A stretch of DNA of 58,024 nt, taken from the NCBI GenBank assembly GCA_017379075.1, contig JAFNXL010000033.1, positions 1 through 58,024 of the forward strand, given 5' to 3'. Below are positions 42,318-51,951 of this stretch, in pieces (positions within the stretch are counted from its first letter, which is position 1; each line of letters starts with the position of its first letter). The DNA is from Bacteroidaceae bacterium. GTDB taxonomy: Bacteria; Bacteroidota; Bacteroidia; Bacteroidales; Bacteroidaceae. Made by a program: the position numbers and the translations under genes. Under the pieces are notes generated by a model that searched no databases, was not told the DNA's origin, and saw only the letters and a list, made by a program, of their open reading frames with translations.

Positions 42318-42653
42318 ATGAAAACCGAGCAGAAAAACATCCACGAGGACGAACGCGACATCATCTATTCCCGCACCGTAAAAGCGGGCAACCGCATATA
42401 TTATATAGATGTAAAAAAGAACCGTGCCGGCGAGCTTTACCTCTGCATCACCGAGAGCAAACGGCAAAAGGGAGGGGATGGCGACTATCCTTCCGTCAGC
42501 TACGAGAAGCACAAGATCTTCCTCTTCCCCGAGGATTTCAAGAAGTTCACCGACAACCTGCAGGAGGCCACCAGGTACATTGAGGAACAGCAGGGGAACG
42601 CCACACCACGCAAGGAGTTCCCTTCAGAAATACAGATTGACATCGAATTCTGA
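42318..42653 (+). CDS. PUR-family single-stranded DNA/RNA-binding protein (DUF3276)
   Basis: 111 residues. It contains the PUR-repeat pattern: RTVKAGNRIYYIDVKKNRAGELYLCITES, a four-strand sheet, then FPEDFKKFTDNLQEA, the helix. The family (DUF3276, PurA-like) is common in Bacteroidetes and spirochaetes and binds single-stranded nucleic acid, acting in regulation or RNA handling. No signal peptide; the N-terminus is acidic. Single gene between nusB and rplY with divergent promoter region. Confidence 0.88.
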   Translation: MKTEQKNIHEDERDIIYSRTVKAGNRIYYIDVKKNRAGELYLCITESKRQKGGDGDYPSVSYEKHKIFLFPEDFKKFTDNLQEATRYIEEQQGNATPRKEFPSEIQIDIEF

Positions 42654-42727
42654 GCACATTTAGGCTGAAAAGCATTAAAAAACAGGAAAAAAAGAGGCAA
42701 AATAGGTGCCAAACCAGAAAAAAAGCG

Positions 42728-42735
42728 TACCTTTG
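42728..42735 (+). promoter_or_regulatory. rplY promoter -7 box
   Basis: TACCTTTG, exact TAnnTTTG, 70 bp before the ATG at 42806. Confidence 0.65.
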
Positions 42736-42805
42736 CCGCGCTTTTGAGCCGTGTGATGGCGAATTAAGCAAAATTTATTCACTTAATTTAGAGTAACACA
42801 AAAAA

Positions 42806-43399
42806 ATGAAAAGTATCGACATCAAAGGTACTGCCAGAACCGAAACTGGCAAGAAGGCTGCCCGCAACATCCGTAAGACTGGTGCAGTTCCCTGTAACTT
42901 GTATGGTGAAGCCAAGGGCGAGAACGGTCTGCCCGTAGCAAAGAGCTTTACCGTTACCCAGGACGAGTTGCGCAAGCTCGTTTACACTCCCGACATCTAC
43001 AGCGTAAACCTGACCATCGACGGACAGGAGTGCAAGGCCATCATGAAGGAATTGCAGTTCCACCCCGTTACAGACCAGCTGTTGCACGTAGACTTCTACG
43101 AAATCACCGAGACCAAGCCCATCATCATGGAAGTGCCCATCAAGTTGAACGGTCTGGCAGAAGGTGTGAAGGCCGGTGGTAAGCTGGCTGCTGGCGTGCG
43201 CAAGCTGAAGGTTCGTGCCGTTTACACTGCCATCCCCGAAAAGCTCGACATCGACGTTACCCACCTCGGACTGGGCAAGACCATCAAGGTATCAGAGCTC
43301 AGCTACGAAGGTCTGGAACTGGTTACCAGCCCCAGCGTTGTTGTATGCCAGGTTAAGATGACACGTAGCGCCATGAGTGCTGCTGCCAAGGCTAAGTAA
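42806..43399 (+). CDS. rplY: 50S ribosomal protein L25 / general stress protein Ctc
   Basis: 197 residues, the long CTC form: the L25 domain (about 1-95, starting IDIKGTARTETGKKAARNIRKTGAVPCNLYG) binds 5S rRNA, and the C-terminal TL5-like domain is beta-rich (VPIKLNGLAEGVKAGGKL). The end is Ala/Lys-rich. Promoter 42728 and a terminator downstream bracket it as a single-gene transcript. Confidence 0.95.
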   Translation: MKSIDIKGTARTETGKKAARNIRKTGAVPCNLYGEAKGENGLPVAKSFTVTQDELRKLVYTPDIYSVNLTIDGQECKAIMKELQFHPVTDQLLHVDFYEITETKPIIMEVPIKLNGLAEGVKAGGKLAAGVRKLKVRAVYTAIPEKLDIDVTHLGLGKTIKVSELSYEGLELVTSPSVVVCQVKMTRSAMSAAAKAK

Positions 43400-43439
43400 T
43401 CTTACGGCATCTTTTGCATAAAAGAACATAATAACCATT

Positions 43440-43499
43440 ACGGACCGCACGTTCCGCACTTCACCACATCACGAAGGCAGGGCTGCGGTCCGTTCTTTT
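43440..43499 (+). terminator. rplY terminator
   Basis: ACGGACCGCA (43440-43449) pairs with TGCGGTCCGT (43484-43493), followed by TCTTTT. It ends before the pth start. Confidence 0.8.
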
Positions 43500-43565
43500 A
43501 TCGCCATGAGACTGTTTTCACAACTCCTATCATTTTTCAAACCCCGACAAGAGTCTTGTAACAAT

Positions 43566-44129
43566 ATGAAATACCTCATTGTGGGTCTCGGAAACATCGG
43601 ACCGGAATACGAAGGCACACGTCATAACATCGGTTTCCACATCGTGGACGCGCTGGCGCAGGCCTGCAAGGCCACATTCGAGGACAAGCGCTATGGTTTT
43701 GTGGCGCATTGCCGCGCCAAGAACGCCCAGCTGGTGCTGCTCAAGCCCAGCACCTACATGAACCTGAGCGGAAATGCTGTACGCTACTGGATGCAGCAGG
43801 AAAAGATTCCCTTGCAAAACCTCCTGGTTGTGGTGGACGACCTCAGCCTTCCCGTCGGCACCATACGCATGAAGCCCAACGGCAGTGCGGCCGGACACAA
43901 CGGCCTGAAGCACATTGCCCAGATGTTGGGCACCGAGGCGTATAACCGTCTGAAGTTCGGTATCGGAAACGATTTCCAACGCGGAGCGCAGGTCGATTTT
44001 GTGTTGGGAAAGTTCAGTCCGGACGACCGCAAGATAATAGAAGAGAAGGCCCCCGTGGCCTGCGATGCCATCAAGGCGTTCGCCCTTAGCGGAATCCAAT
44101 TTGCAATGTGCAACTACAATGGAAAATAA
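43566..44129 (+). CDS. pth: Peptidyl-tRNA hydrolase
   Basis: 187 residues from ATG 43566. Catalytic H20 (GTRHNIGFH), substrate residues N10 (GLGNIGPEY) and the STYMNLSG and [10 protein letters not shown] motifs match Pth. The enzyme frees tRNA from stalled peptidyl-tRNA. An in-frame ATG at 43506 would add 20 residues not typical of the family. It overlaps the next gene by 11 bp. Confidence 0.95.
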   Translation: MKYLIVGLGNIGPEYEGTRHNIGFHIVDALAQACKATFEDKRYGFVAHCRAKNAQLVLLKPSTYMNLSGNAVRYWMQQEKIPLQNLLVVVDDLSLPVGTIRMKPNGSAAGHNGLKHIAQMLGTEAYNRLKFGIGNDFQRGAQVDFVLGKFSPDDRKIIEEKAPVACDAIKAFALSGIQFAMCNYNGK

Positions 44130-44568
44130 GAGCACCGAAGCCCGCGTGGACAAATGGCTGTGGTCGGCACGCATCTTCAAGACCCGCACCATTGCCGCTG
44201 CCGCCTGCAAGAAAGGGCAGATAACCCTGCGTGGAGCACAGCTTAAACCGTCCCGCCTCATCAAGGTTGGCGATGTGATAGAGGTACGCAAGCCGCCTGT
44301 CACCTATTCCTTCAAGGTGCTGCAGGCCATAGAACGCCGGGTGGGGGCAAAACTCATTCCCGAAATTTTGGAGGACGTCACCCCGCCACAGCAATACGAA
44401 CTGCTGGAGATGAGCAAGATCAGCGGTTTTGTCAATCGTGCCAAGGGAACCGGACGCCCCACCAAGAAAGACCGCCGCAGTCTGGACGAGTTCACACAAG
44501 ACACCCCCGTCTTCTTCGGCGACTTCGATTTCGACATGGGTGATGACGACGAGGATGAAGACTTTTGA
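44119..44568 (+). CDS. S4-domain RNA-binding protein (HslR-like)
   Basis: 149 residues from ATG 44119. The S4 domain (about 9-72) is [49 protein letters not shown], as in HslR/Hsp15, which binds free 50S subunits carrying peptidyl-tRNA. The C-terminal half is Arg/Lys then strongly acidic ([12 protein letters not shown]). Position behind pth, which also deals with stalled peptidyl-tRNA, supports a ribosome-rescue role, but this is inference. Confidence 0.88.
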   Translation: MENKSTEARVDKWLWSARIFKTRTIAAAACKKGQITLRGAQLKPSRLIKVGDVIEVRKPPVTYSFKVLQAIERRVGAKLIPEILEDVTPPQQYELLEMSKISGFVNRAKGTGRPTKKDRRSLDEFTQDTPVFFGDFDFDMGDDDEDEDF

Positions 44569-44575
44569 TAACCCG

Positions 44576-44622
44576 TATAAACGAGTACGGTTTCCATAAT
44601 CAGGAAACCGTACTCGTTTATA
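44576..44622. terminator. 20-bp hairpin between the S4 gene and pepT
   Basis: Segments 44576-44595 and 44603-44622 are perfectly complementary (20 bp, 7-nt loop). It lies between convergent genes and could end both transcripts, although the T runs are weak. Confidence 0.65.
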
Positions 44623-44641
44623 AAGAACATTATAAAATCTC

Positions 44642-45871
44642 TTATCGGGCAGCCACAAGGCGGCAGATGTTGACCACCGTGTGCATGGCCTTTTCCATGT
44701 TCTGCACCGTGATGAACTCATGCAGGCCGTGGAAGTTGAGACCACCGGCAAAGATGTTGGGGCAAGGCAAGCCCTTGAAGGAAAGTTGCGCACCGTCCGT
44801 GCCGCCACGGATGGGCACCACATGGCATACTCCGCAAGCCTCGGTAATAGCTTGCTCCGCTATGCTGATGATGTGCATCTTGTCTTCCAACATACACTTC
44901 ATGTTGTAATACTGATCCTTTACCTCGGGCGTTACGATGCCTTCGCCGTAGATTGCGTTCAGGCGTTCTGCCGTATCCAACACCACTTGCTTGCGCAACT
45001 GGAACATTCCCTTGTTATGGTCGCGGATGATATAGGAAAGCGTGGCTTCCTCAACAGTACCCTGGAAGGCGCAAAGATGGAAGAAACCTTCGTACCCGTC
45101 CGTCTTGCCCGGCACTTCGTTGCCAGGCATCAGGCTCATAAACTCGTTGGCGATGAGACAGGCATTTATCATCTTGTCCTTGGCATATCCGGGATGTACA
45201 TTGCGTCCCTTGATGCGGATTTTGGCGCTGGCGGCATTGAAGTTCTCATACTCCAACTCGCCCACTTCACCACCATCCATGGTATATGCCCATTCGCAAC
45301 CGAACTTCTCCACATCAAAGAGATGTGCGCCAGCGCCAATCTCTTCATCGGGATTGAATGCCACACGGATTTTTCCGTGCTCAATCTCTGGATGCGCCAT
45401 CAGCCAAGTCATGGCAGTCACAATTTCCGCAATACCGGCTTTGTCATCGGCACCCAAAAGTGTGTGGCCGTCAGTTACAATCAAGTCCTCACCAATATGG
45501 TCCTTCAGTTCGGGAAACTGGGACACGCGGGTTACAATGCCAGCCTGGGCATCCAACACCACATCAGAGCCGTCATAATTGGGAATGATACGGGGGTTCA
45601 CGTTGGCTCCGCTGCAATCGGGGCTGGTATCCATGTGGCTGATGAAACCAATTGTGGGTACGGGGCGATCCGTATTGGCCGGCAAGGTGGCATAGACATA
45701 GCCGTGGCTATCCATCTCCACTTCCGTCAGTCCCAGTTCCTGCAGTTCCTGCACCAGGTATTCGGCCAGGGCAAACTGCTTCTGCGTGCTGGGGCATCCC
45801 TGGGCATCCTCGCAGCTCTGGGTATCAAACGAAACGTATTTCAAGAAACGATTTACCAATGCTTCTTTCAT
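44642..45871 (-). CDS. pepT: Peptidase T (tripeptidase)
   Basis: 409 residues, M20 dipeptidase family. Zinc motifs [10 protein letters not shown] (HxD), DDKAGIAEI and [15 protein letters not shown]; the family tail [22 protein letters not shown] is intact. PepT removes the N-terminal residue from tripeptides in the cytoplasm. Full length, single gene with a -7 box at 45914. Confidence 0.96.
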   Translation of the reverse strand: MKEALVNRFLKYVSFDTQSCEDAQGCPSTQKQFALAEYLVQELQELGLTEVEMDSHGYVYATLPANTDRPVPTIGFISHMDTSPDCSGANVNPRIIPNYDGSDVVLDAQAGIVTRVSQFPELKDHIGEDLIVTDGHTLLGADDKAGIAEIVTAMTWLMAHPEIEHGKIRVAFNPDEEIGAGAHLFDVEKFGCEWAYTMDGGEVGELEYENFNAASAKIRIKGRNVHPGYAKDKMINACLIANEFMSLMPGNEVPGKTDGYEGFFHLCAFQGTVEEATLSYIIRDHNKGMFQLRKQVVLDTAERLNAIYGEGIVTPEVKDQYYNMKCMLEDKMHIISIAEQAITEACGVCHVVPIRGGTDGAQLSFKGLPCPNIFAGGLNFHGLHEFITVQNMEKAMHTVVNICRLVAAR

Positions 45872-45913
45872 AATGGTATGTCAATTATTTGGATTAAACA
45901 ATACTAAACTATG

Positions 45914-45921
45914 CAAAAATA
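45914..45921 (-). promoter_or_regulatory. pepT promoter -7 box
   Basis: TATTTTTG on the minus strand, exact TAnnTTTG, about 43 bp before the ATG. Confidence 0.5.
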
Positions 45922-45968
45922 CGCTTTTTCCACCAATGCGCCAAAGGTTTCCTTGATTTTCTGGGATA

Positions 45969-46448
45969 CTAGTTCATTTCCAGCAGGGCGGTGAGGGCTT
46001 CGCAGATGTCGCGATAGGTGCGGTTGAAATTGCCGGTGTACCAAGGGTCGGCCACATCTGCCTCCCTACCGGCCAAAGTCATGAGCAGACGGATTTTCCC
46101 AGAGGGGTCGGCATATCGGCCGTTCCTGTACTGCACAATAGAAGGCATACGCATATTGAGCCAACGCAGGTTGTTGGTGTCCATTACAAAAATATGGTCG
46201 AAACGCTGATAGTCCTGTTCTTGCATCTGCCACGCGCCACGCGAGGTAAAAGGAATTCCCTGCCGACGCAGTTCGGCTTTGGCCGGGGGATAGATGTCAT
46301 TGCCAATCTCCTCGGTGGATGTGGCGGCAGACTCAATGTGGTACAAATGCTCCAAGCCGCGGTCGGCCACCATCTTCTTCATTATCATCTCTGCCATGGG
46401 CGAACGGCAAATGTTGCCATGGCACACAAAAAGAATCCTTGTTTTCAT
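45969..46448 (-). CDS. Low-molecular-weight protein-tyrosine phosphatase
   Basis: 159 residues. The P-loop CHGNICRS with nucleophile C9, and the general acid Asp in DVADPWYTGNF near residue 135, are complete. In bacteria these enzymes often dephosphorylate tyrosine kinases of capsule export. Here no kinase is near; it is the last gene after the hemolysin-III gene (29 bp) in the acyl-ACP operon. Confidence 0.92.
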   Translation of the reverse strand: MKTRILFVCHGNICRSPMAEMIMKKMVADRGLEHLYHIESAATSTEEIGNDIYPPAKAELRRQGIPFTSRGAWQMQEQDYQRFDHIFVMDTNNLRWLNMRMPSIVQYRNGRYADPSGKIRLLMTLAGREADVADPWYTGNFNRTYRDICEALTALLEMN

Positions 46449-46477
46449 GATATCGGATATTTATCAAATCAATTTCA

Positions 46478-47125
46478 TCACACACCACTATGGGTCAAGA
46501 CAATGCTGAGCACCACTGCCCAATGCGCCACAGCCCCCAAAAGCACGAACAGGTGCCAGATGGCATGGAAGGAAGGACGGTCGTCATGCGCATAGAAATA
46601 GGTGCCCACCGTATAGAACAGTCCTTCGGCCACCAAAAGGCACATGGAAAGAGGGGTCAGCGCCTTCACCACTGGTCTCATGATAAGCACCACGCTCCAG
46701 CCCATGGCCAAATAGAGCGCCAAGGAGAGACGAGGCCAACGGCCCAGGGCGATGAGTTTGTACACCGTTCCGGAAAGCACCAGAATCCACTGCACAGCAA
46801 AGGCTATCCAGCCCACCTTTCCTCCCACCACTCCTATACAGATGGGAGAATAGGAACAGGCAATCATCACATATATGCTAATATGGTCGCACTTTCGCAA
46901 AGCCTGCTTTAGCCTGCCTTTTGGCGCCCAATGATAAAGCGTGCTGGAAAGGAACATCAGAAACATCCCCGCCACAAAGAACGCCACACCCAAGGCCATC
47001 TGCCACCCCAAACGGGCAGAGGGCCATATCATCCAAATGGAGGCAAGGGCAAAGACCGCTCCAGAGAGATGGGTCCAGGTATTTGCCCTTTCCTGTGGCA
47101 AGGGAAGGAATTCATGCTTCTTCAT
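46478..47125 (-). CDS. Hemolysin III / PAQR-family membrane protein
   Basis: 215 residues from ATG 47125 with seven membrane spans. Signature residues: the HLSGAVFA loop with His, SSTLYHWAPKG, and FHAIWHLFVLLGAVAHW near the end, whose His residues form the metal site of the PAQR fold. The role in bacteria is not settled (YqfA/TrhA family, membrane energetics). The longer frame to 47185 is out of place since it enters the upstream gene. Gap to the acyltransferase gene is 13 bp. Confidence 0.9.
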   Translation of the reverse strand: MKKHEFLPLPQERANTWTHLSGAVFALASIWMIWPSARLGWQMALGVAFFVAGMFLMFLSSTLYHWAPKGRLKQALRKCDHISIYVMIACSYSPICIGVVGGKVGWIAFAVQWILVLSGTVYKLIALGRWPRLSLALYLAMGWSVVLIMRPVVKALTPLSMCLLVAEGLFYTVGTYFYAHDDRPSFHAIWHLFVLLGAVAHWAVVLSIVLTHSGV

Positions 47126-47138
47126 GTCGGACAGAGGC

Positions 47139-49607
47139 TCACTTCTTCTTGGCGTCCTCGATGGCCTTACGCACAAAATCGGCAAATTCCTGATAGCTCA
47201 TGTCTTCACGGGGATAGATGGGGGGCAGATACTCCACCTCTATCTTGCTGGGGCGTACATAATGGGTTCCGCGCGGAAGTGCCTCGTATGCGCCACGGAT
47301 GCAAACCGGAAGCACGGGCACATTCATTTCCTTGCTCAAGATGGCAAACATCTTCTTGAAACGGTTCATCTTGCCATTGCGCGTGCGGGTTCCCTCGGGG
47401 AATATCACCACGTTGCGTCCAAGCTTCAGCACCTCGGCAAGTTTCAGAATGGAGTTCTTGAGATTGCTGCGTTCCATCAGAATGATGTTATGACGGCCGG
47501 CCAGATACTTCATGAGACCGGAACGTACATGCTCCTCGGTGGCATAAGAATAGCAGTTCTTTACCATGTCCCATGAGAGACCGGTATATGCCAAGGGGCC
47601 ATCCAGGAAGCTCTCATGATTGGAAGCCAGAATGAAGGGGCCTTTTGCCGGTATGTTCTCCACACCCTTTACCGAAAGACGGTTATAAAGACGGAAGTTG
47701 GCCTTGAACAACTTGGCCACCAATGGATAGGTGACGGCTGGCTGGGGAAGTTCAAGATGAGAGGTGGAAGCATAAATGAGATGACGCCAGTCAGTATCTT
47801 CCGCTTCCATACGTGTCTTGTGGCTGGCAATATGCTCGCACAAAGCCTGTACATCCTTGAAATCTGCCATGCGCTCCACCTTGACCACCATTCCGAAGGT
47901 TGACTCAATGAAGCCCTGCAAGCTTACCTTGTCCAACGAATCCATGGCCAAGTCCATTTCCAGATGGTCATTGGGCTTTATCTTCACCTTCTTTTCCTGC
48001 TCAAGATAGCGTTTCACCATCTGATATTCCTTGAACGTAGGCTCCACTTCGGTCTCCACCTTCTGCTTGCGGTGCGAACCGGCTTCCACAATTTCCTTCA
48101 GTTTGAAACGCTGGAGTTTGTCCAGACGGGTACGGGGAAGGTCGCCACGATAGACAAACACGCCCATTACCTTCTTATAATTGGCCACGGTACGGTTGAA
48201 AGGTTCCAACACCTCGCGCTTGAGTTCATCCTCCAACTGCTCATCGTTCTTCTCGCCTGCCCATTCTGGCTGGGGTACGATGATGGCCTTGAGCAAATCA
48301 CCGTCCTGCACCACAGCAGCTTCCTTTACCTGAACCGGATACTGCTCCAACTGGAATTCGATTTCGGCCGGCTGTACATTCTTTCCGTTGGAAAGCACAA
48401 TGATTTCCTTGCTTCGTCCGGTAATGTAGACGCGGCCCTTCTCATCAAAACGCGCCAAGTCACCGGTATGGAGGAAACCGTCCTTATCCAGCACCTCTGC
48501 CGTCTCTTCGGGACGGTTGTAATATCCCTGCATGATATTGGGACCCTTGGCCCACAACTCATCGTTTACTATCTTGCACTCAACCGTGGGCAAAGGCAAT
48601 CCGGCACAGCCGGGTATGATGTCACCGGGACGGGTGAACGAAATCATGGGAGCGGCCTCGGTCATGCCATAGCCCTCCAATACATCCAGGCCTAATGTGC
48701 GCAGACCTTCACCAATCTCCTTGTCCAAGGACGCGCCTCCACACACACAATAAGTAATGTGGCCGCCCATCTTCTTGTGTACCGACTTGAATATGGTCTT
48801 TGACAACGCAGGACTTCCCGCCTTGGCACAAAGCCAAAAGAGGAAACGGGTCACGGCACTGGCATCAATCTTCTTCTTAATACCCAGATAGAGGGTCTGC
48901 CACAGACGGGGCACACCAATCATGATGGCCACCTTGCCCCGGCAAAGGGTTTCCATGATGTCAGGTCCAGACATGGAAGGACAGATGGCCACACCACCAC
49001 CCTTGGTAATGGGTGCCACCATTGAGCCAACCAAGGGAAGGACATGGTGCAGGGGCAACAGAATCAGCGTACAACGCTCCGTATTGAAGATGGGCACATC
49101 ATCACTTACAGAACGGATATTGGCCTCAATGTTGGCAAAAGAGAGCATTACGCCCTTGGGCGAACCGGTGGTTCCGGACGTGTAGATGATAAGAGCCGTA
49201 TCTTCCATCTGGGTTTCAATGACAGCCTTCTCGCCACTAACAGGAGCCAACTCATAATCGTCAATCAGAAGGATTTCCACATCTATGCCCGCCATACTGA
49301 TAGCCTCGCGTACCAGATCCACCTTGGTGCGGGATGTCCATACACAAGTGGGACGGCAATCCTTGATGATGTAAGCCACATCATGCGCTGTTGAGCCGGC
49401 ATCCACCGGAGTGGCAATCTCCTGACGCGCCCAAACGGAGAAGAACGCATAGATCCAACCCTCCCTGTTCTCGCTCAACATCAATACGCGGTCTCCCTTC
49501 TCGCCCTTGGTATATTGGGAAAAAAGATGGATACGCTGCAACATTTCACTGTAACTTACGTTTCTGTCGCCTACAATTATGGCAGATTTCTGAAAATCCT
49601 TAATCAT
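47139..49607 (-). CDS. Three-domain AMP-ligase, acyl carrier and PlsC-type acyltransferase fusion
   Basis: 822 residues in one chain. Domain 1 (about 1-505): acyl-CoA/acyl-ACP synthetase with ATP loop YTSGTTGSPKG (142-152), EGYGMTE and catalytic K497 in PRTRLDK. Domain 2 (about 525-600): acyl carrier protein with phosphopantetheine site S557 (MDSL). Domain 3 (about 625-820): PlsC 1-acylglycerol-3-phosphate acyltransferase with NHESFLD (HxxxxD, H664/D669) and FPEGTRTRNG. Together they could activate a free fatty acid, hold it on the ACP and pass it to lysophospholipid, similar to the Aas/YgiX-type systems. The domain order is visible, substrate is inference. First gene of the operon, own promoter. 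Confidence 0.9.
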   Translation of the reverse strand: MIKDFQKSAIIVGDRNVSYSEMLQRIHLFSQYTKGEKGDRVLMLSENREGWIYAFFSVWARQEIATPVDAGSTAHDVAYIIKDCRPTCVWTSRTKVDLVREAISMAGIDVEILLIDDYELAPVSGEKAVIETQMEDTALIIYTSGTTGSPKGVMLSFANIEANIRSVSDDVPIFNTERCTLILLPLHHVLPLVGSMVAPITKGGGVAICPSMSGPDIMETLCRGKVAIMIGVPRLWQTLYLGIKKKIDASAVTRFLFWLCAKAGSPALSKTIFKSVHKKMGGHITYCVCGGASLDKEIGEGLRTLGLDVLEGYGMTEAAPMISFTRPGDIIPGCAGLPLPTVECKIVNDELWAKGPNIMQGYYNRPEETAEVLDKDGFLHTGDLARFDEKGRVYITGRSKEIIVLSNGKNVQPAEIEFQLEQYPVQVKEAAVVQDGDLLKAIIVPQPEWAGEKNDEQLEDELKREVLEPFNRTVANYKKVMGVFVYRGDLPRTRLDKLQRFKLKEIVEAGSHRKQKVETEVEPTFKEYQMVKRYLEQEKKVKIKPNDHLEMDLAMDSLDKVSLQGFIESTFGMVVKVERMADFKDVQALCEHIASHKTRMEAEDTDWRHLIYASTSHLELPQPAVTYPLVAKLFKANFRLYNRLSVKGVENIPAKGPFILASNHESFLDGPLAYTGLSWDMVKNCYSYATEEHVRSGLMKYLAGRHNIILMERSNLKNSILKLAEVLKLGRNVVIFPEGTRTRNGKMNRFKKMFAILSKEMNVPVLPVCIRGAYEALPRGTHYVRPSKIEVEYLPPIYPREDMSYQEFADFVRKAIEDAKKK

Positions 49608-49642
49608 AATTTTCTATCTGTTTAAGTCATTATTATCTTTTG

Positions 49643-49650
49643 CAAAGATA
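49643..49650 (-). promoter_or_regulatory. Promoter -7 box of the acyltransferase operon
   Basis: TATCTTTG on the minus strand, exact TAnnTTTG, 35 bp before the ATG. Confidence 0.6.
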
Positions 49651-49745
49651 TGAATAGATATGAATATTGAAAATAATATCCTGACAAAATCGGCCAAATC
49701 AGGGCACTTTTGCCAATTTTGTCCTATATCTCCTTTCAAATTGTC

Positions 49746-50654
49746 CTATCCAATCAGCTTTTCCCTGTATTCCTGTGGAGTAAATCCCAACTGGCGACGG
49801 AAAAGACGGATAAAATAGGATATGTCCTTGAAACCCACTGCCTCGCCCACCTGTTTTACGCTTAACTCCGTTCGCAAGAGCAGGGTCTGGGCATGCTGCA
49901 CCTTGCATTGTGTGATATAGCGCAAAGGTGTCATGCCCAATGCCGAGCGGAACATCCGTATCAGATGGCACTTTGTAACACACGCCTGCTGGGCCAGTTC
50001 TTCTGTGGAGAGGGGTTCCTCCATGTGCTCCTGCACATACTTCATGAGTCCGGCCATACGAGAATCGCTCATCACCGCACGCTGCTTGGCATGCTTTACA
50101 AAATAAGAGAAAAGAATCTCCACAAGACCATGCAGCTGAAGCCGCTCGTAGTGGGCCATCTGCATATAAGCCTGCACATACTCGCGATAAGAAGGGTGCG
50201 CGTCAAACTTGGCCGCATCCTGACTGGGCAAATTCAATTGGGGGTATAGGTTGCAATAATTCTCAAACAAAAGTTGGGTGGCCTCGTTTGAGCGGACCTG
50301 ATAGGGGAAATCATAGGTCTGGAACACACTCACTCCCCGTTCGAGCCACTGGAAGACAAAAAGGTAATAGAAATCGAAACCCGGCTCACATTCGTACGAA
50401 TGGGGCACATAACTGGGTATAAGATACATGTGGCCTGCAGTTGCTTCCATATCGCCCTCGGGCAGATGCAGGACAGCCCTGCCCTGCTTGATGTAATACA
50501 GACGGATGAAAGGGGACGAAATATCGCGATGCCCCCACGGATTAACGGTACAGGCATGCCCCAGATTGAGGACAATAAAGTCCATTGCATCAACCTGTTC
50601 AATCTTGTCTGAAACCGCTACTGGCACAAAGCCGGGAGTAAACTTATCTTGCAT
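49746..50654 (-). CDS. AraC-family transcriptional regulator
   Basis: 302 residues. The N-terminal half (about 25-130) is a cupin-like AraC_binding domain (RLYYIKQGRAVLHLPEGDM). The C-terminal 100 residues carry two helix-turn-helix motifs (LSTEELAQQACVTKCHLIRMFRSALG and SVKQVGEAVGFKDISYFIRLFRRQLGFTPQEYR). Its ligand is unknown; a small sugar or metabolite is likely. The start overlaps the end of the upstream EEP-family gene by 11 bp, so it is the last cistron of a four-gene operon and may control it. Confidence 0.92.
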   Translation of the reverse strand: MQDKFTPGFVPVAVSDKIEQVDAMDFIVLNLGHACTVNPWGHRDISSPFIRLYYIKQGRAVLHLPEGDMEATAGHMYLIPSYVPHSYECEPGFDFYYLFVFQWLERGVSVFQTYDFPYQVRSNEATQLLFENYCNLYPQLNLPSQDAAKFDAHPSYREYVQAYMQMAHYERLQLHGLVEILFSYFVKHAKQRAVMSDSRMAGLMKYVQEHMEEPLSTEELAQQACVTKCHLIRMFRSALGMTPLRYITQCKVQHAQTLLLRTELSVKQVGEAVGFKDISYFIRLFRRQLGFTPQEYREKLIG

Positions 50655-51951
50655 TCAGATTAGCGTCTATCAAATTAGGATAATGGTCTGTTATCAACAC
50701 CGTAAAATAAGGCTGGAGACAGTCGAACACCTTTACCTCGTCACCGGTCTTGGCATTGTATAACAGGCAATGGTCAATGGCACCCACCTCCCTGGTTCCG
50801 CTCTTGCGACGGCTTTCTCTCCGGCCCACTTCTGTGGGACTGCAGACATGGTGGCCGTTGTCGTGATTGGTGCTGACGGTAGCCACCTTGTAGCAGGGTA
50901 CATAGCCTTCCTGGATGAATTGCTGTATGGGAACAGAGGGTTCTTCGCTGTTCATGTCGCCCACCACAAAGATGGGGCAGTCGTGCTTTTGGCGTATAAT
51001 CTCCGCCTCGGCCATAATCAGGCGTATCTGGGCGGCTCGCGCCATGGTGCTTCCGGGCTGTGCCTTGTCGCTCTTCCACCAAAGATGTGCATTGATGAGG
51101 GCAAAGAGCCTTCCATTCTTCTTGTGGCGGAACACAGCCGATGCAAAAGACTTTGTGCCGGCGTTGCACCATTGTTCGGGTGTAAAGAGATGGTAGTTCA
51201 CCTCTTTCAGTTCCATGCTGTCCTTCAGATAGAATATGGGCGTATTGTTCCAAGGACCGTCCCCGGAGTCGTATGCAATCTCATATCCATAAGCCTGGAT
51301 GAGCGAATAGAACTCCCTGTGCATGTGGAGGTTATACTCCTGCAAAGCCAACACATCGGGCATATAGGCACGGGTAAGCTGGGCAAATTGCGGAGCGCGA
51401 TGCTTGTCCCTGCAGTCTATACCGGCCTCTTCCCAAGCCTTCGGAAGCGTCTCTGCGCTGTAATCCCAAATGTTGTCCACCAGGATTCTAAGGTTCGCGT
51501 CATTTCTTCGGGGGAACAACACCAAGCCTTCGAGCGAGCGGTCGGCTCTGTAAGAAGTGAGGGATTTGCCAGCCGCAATCCACTGCGACAAGGCCGATGC
51601 CGCATGATCCATCGCCCATTCACCGCCAGCCTCAATCGTGGTGCTTTTCCGCGACGGAGTGATGCGGTAAGCAAAGGGAGAAAGTCCTTCATTCCATTTG
51701 AAGCGGACCACCGACCCTTTGACGGGTACGGTGTCTGCACACACCTTTGGGGCTTTTCCCGTGGCAGCAAGCAGCTTGCGGGCCATTTCCTCAGCCTGCA
51801 AGCGTCCCCTGCCCGGTTCCGAAGTGTCCGAATAGACCAAAGTGTATTTGTCCGCCGTCACGGCAGCGAAAACGGATGCGGACTTGCCATTGGCAAGGAA
51901 CAACACCAGCACCAAGGCGGTCAAACTATGTATAAGACGTCTTTCAATCAT
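50644..51951 (-). CDS. Secreted endonuclease/exonuclease/phosphatase-family protein
   Basis: 435 residues. Signal peptide MIERRLIHSLTALVLVLFLANGKSASVFA. The N-terminal third has no assigned domain. The EEP domain (about 155-430) has LRILVDNIWDYSAE, metal Glu in LALQEYN, ALINAHLWW, FVVGDMNSE and TDHYPNLID (catalytic His). EEP enzymes hydrolyse phosphodiesters of nucleic acids, phospholipids or sugars; outside the cytoplasm the last two are more likely. Overlaps the methyltransferase gene by 8 bp and the AraC gene by 11 bp. Confidence 0.85.
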   Translation of the reverse strand: MIERRLIHSLTALVLVLFLANGKSASVFAAVTADKYTLVYSDTSEPGRGRLQAEEMARKLLAATGKAPKVCADTVPVKGSVVRFKWNEGLSPFAYRITPSRKSTTIEAGGEWAMDHAASALSQWIAAGKSLTSYRADRSLEGLVLFPRRNDANLRILVDNIWDYSAETLPKAWEEAGIDCRDKHRAPQFAQLTRAYMPDVLALQEYNLHMHREFYSLIQAYGYEIAYDSGDGPWNNTPIFYLKDSMELKEVNYHLFTPEQWCNAGTKSFASAVFRHKKNGRLFALINAHLWWKSDKAQPGSTMARAAQIRLIMAEAEIIRQKHDCPIFVVGDMNSEEPSVPIQQFIQEGYVPCYKVATVSTNHDNGHHVCSPTEVGRRESRRKSGTREVGAIDHCLLYNAKTGDEVKVFDCLQPYFTVLITDHYPNLIDANLNAR

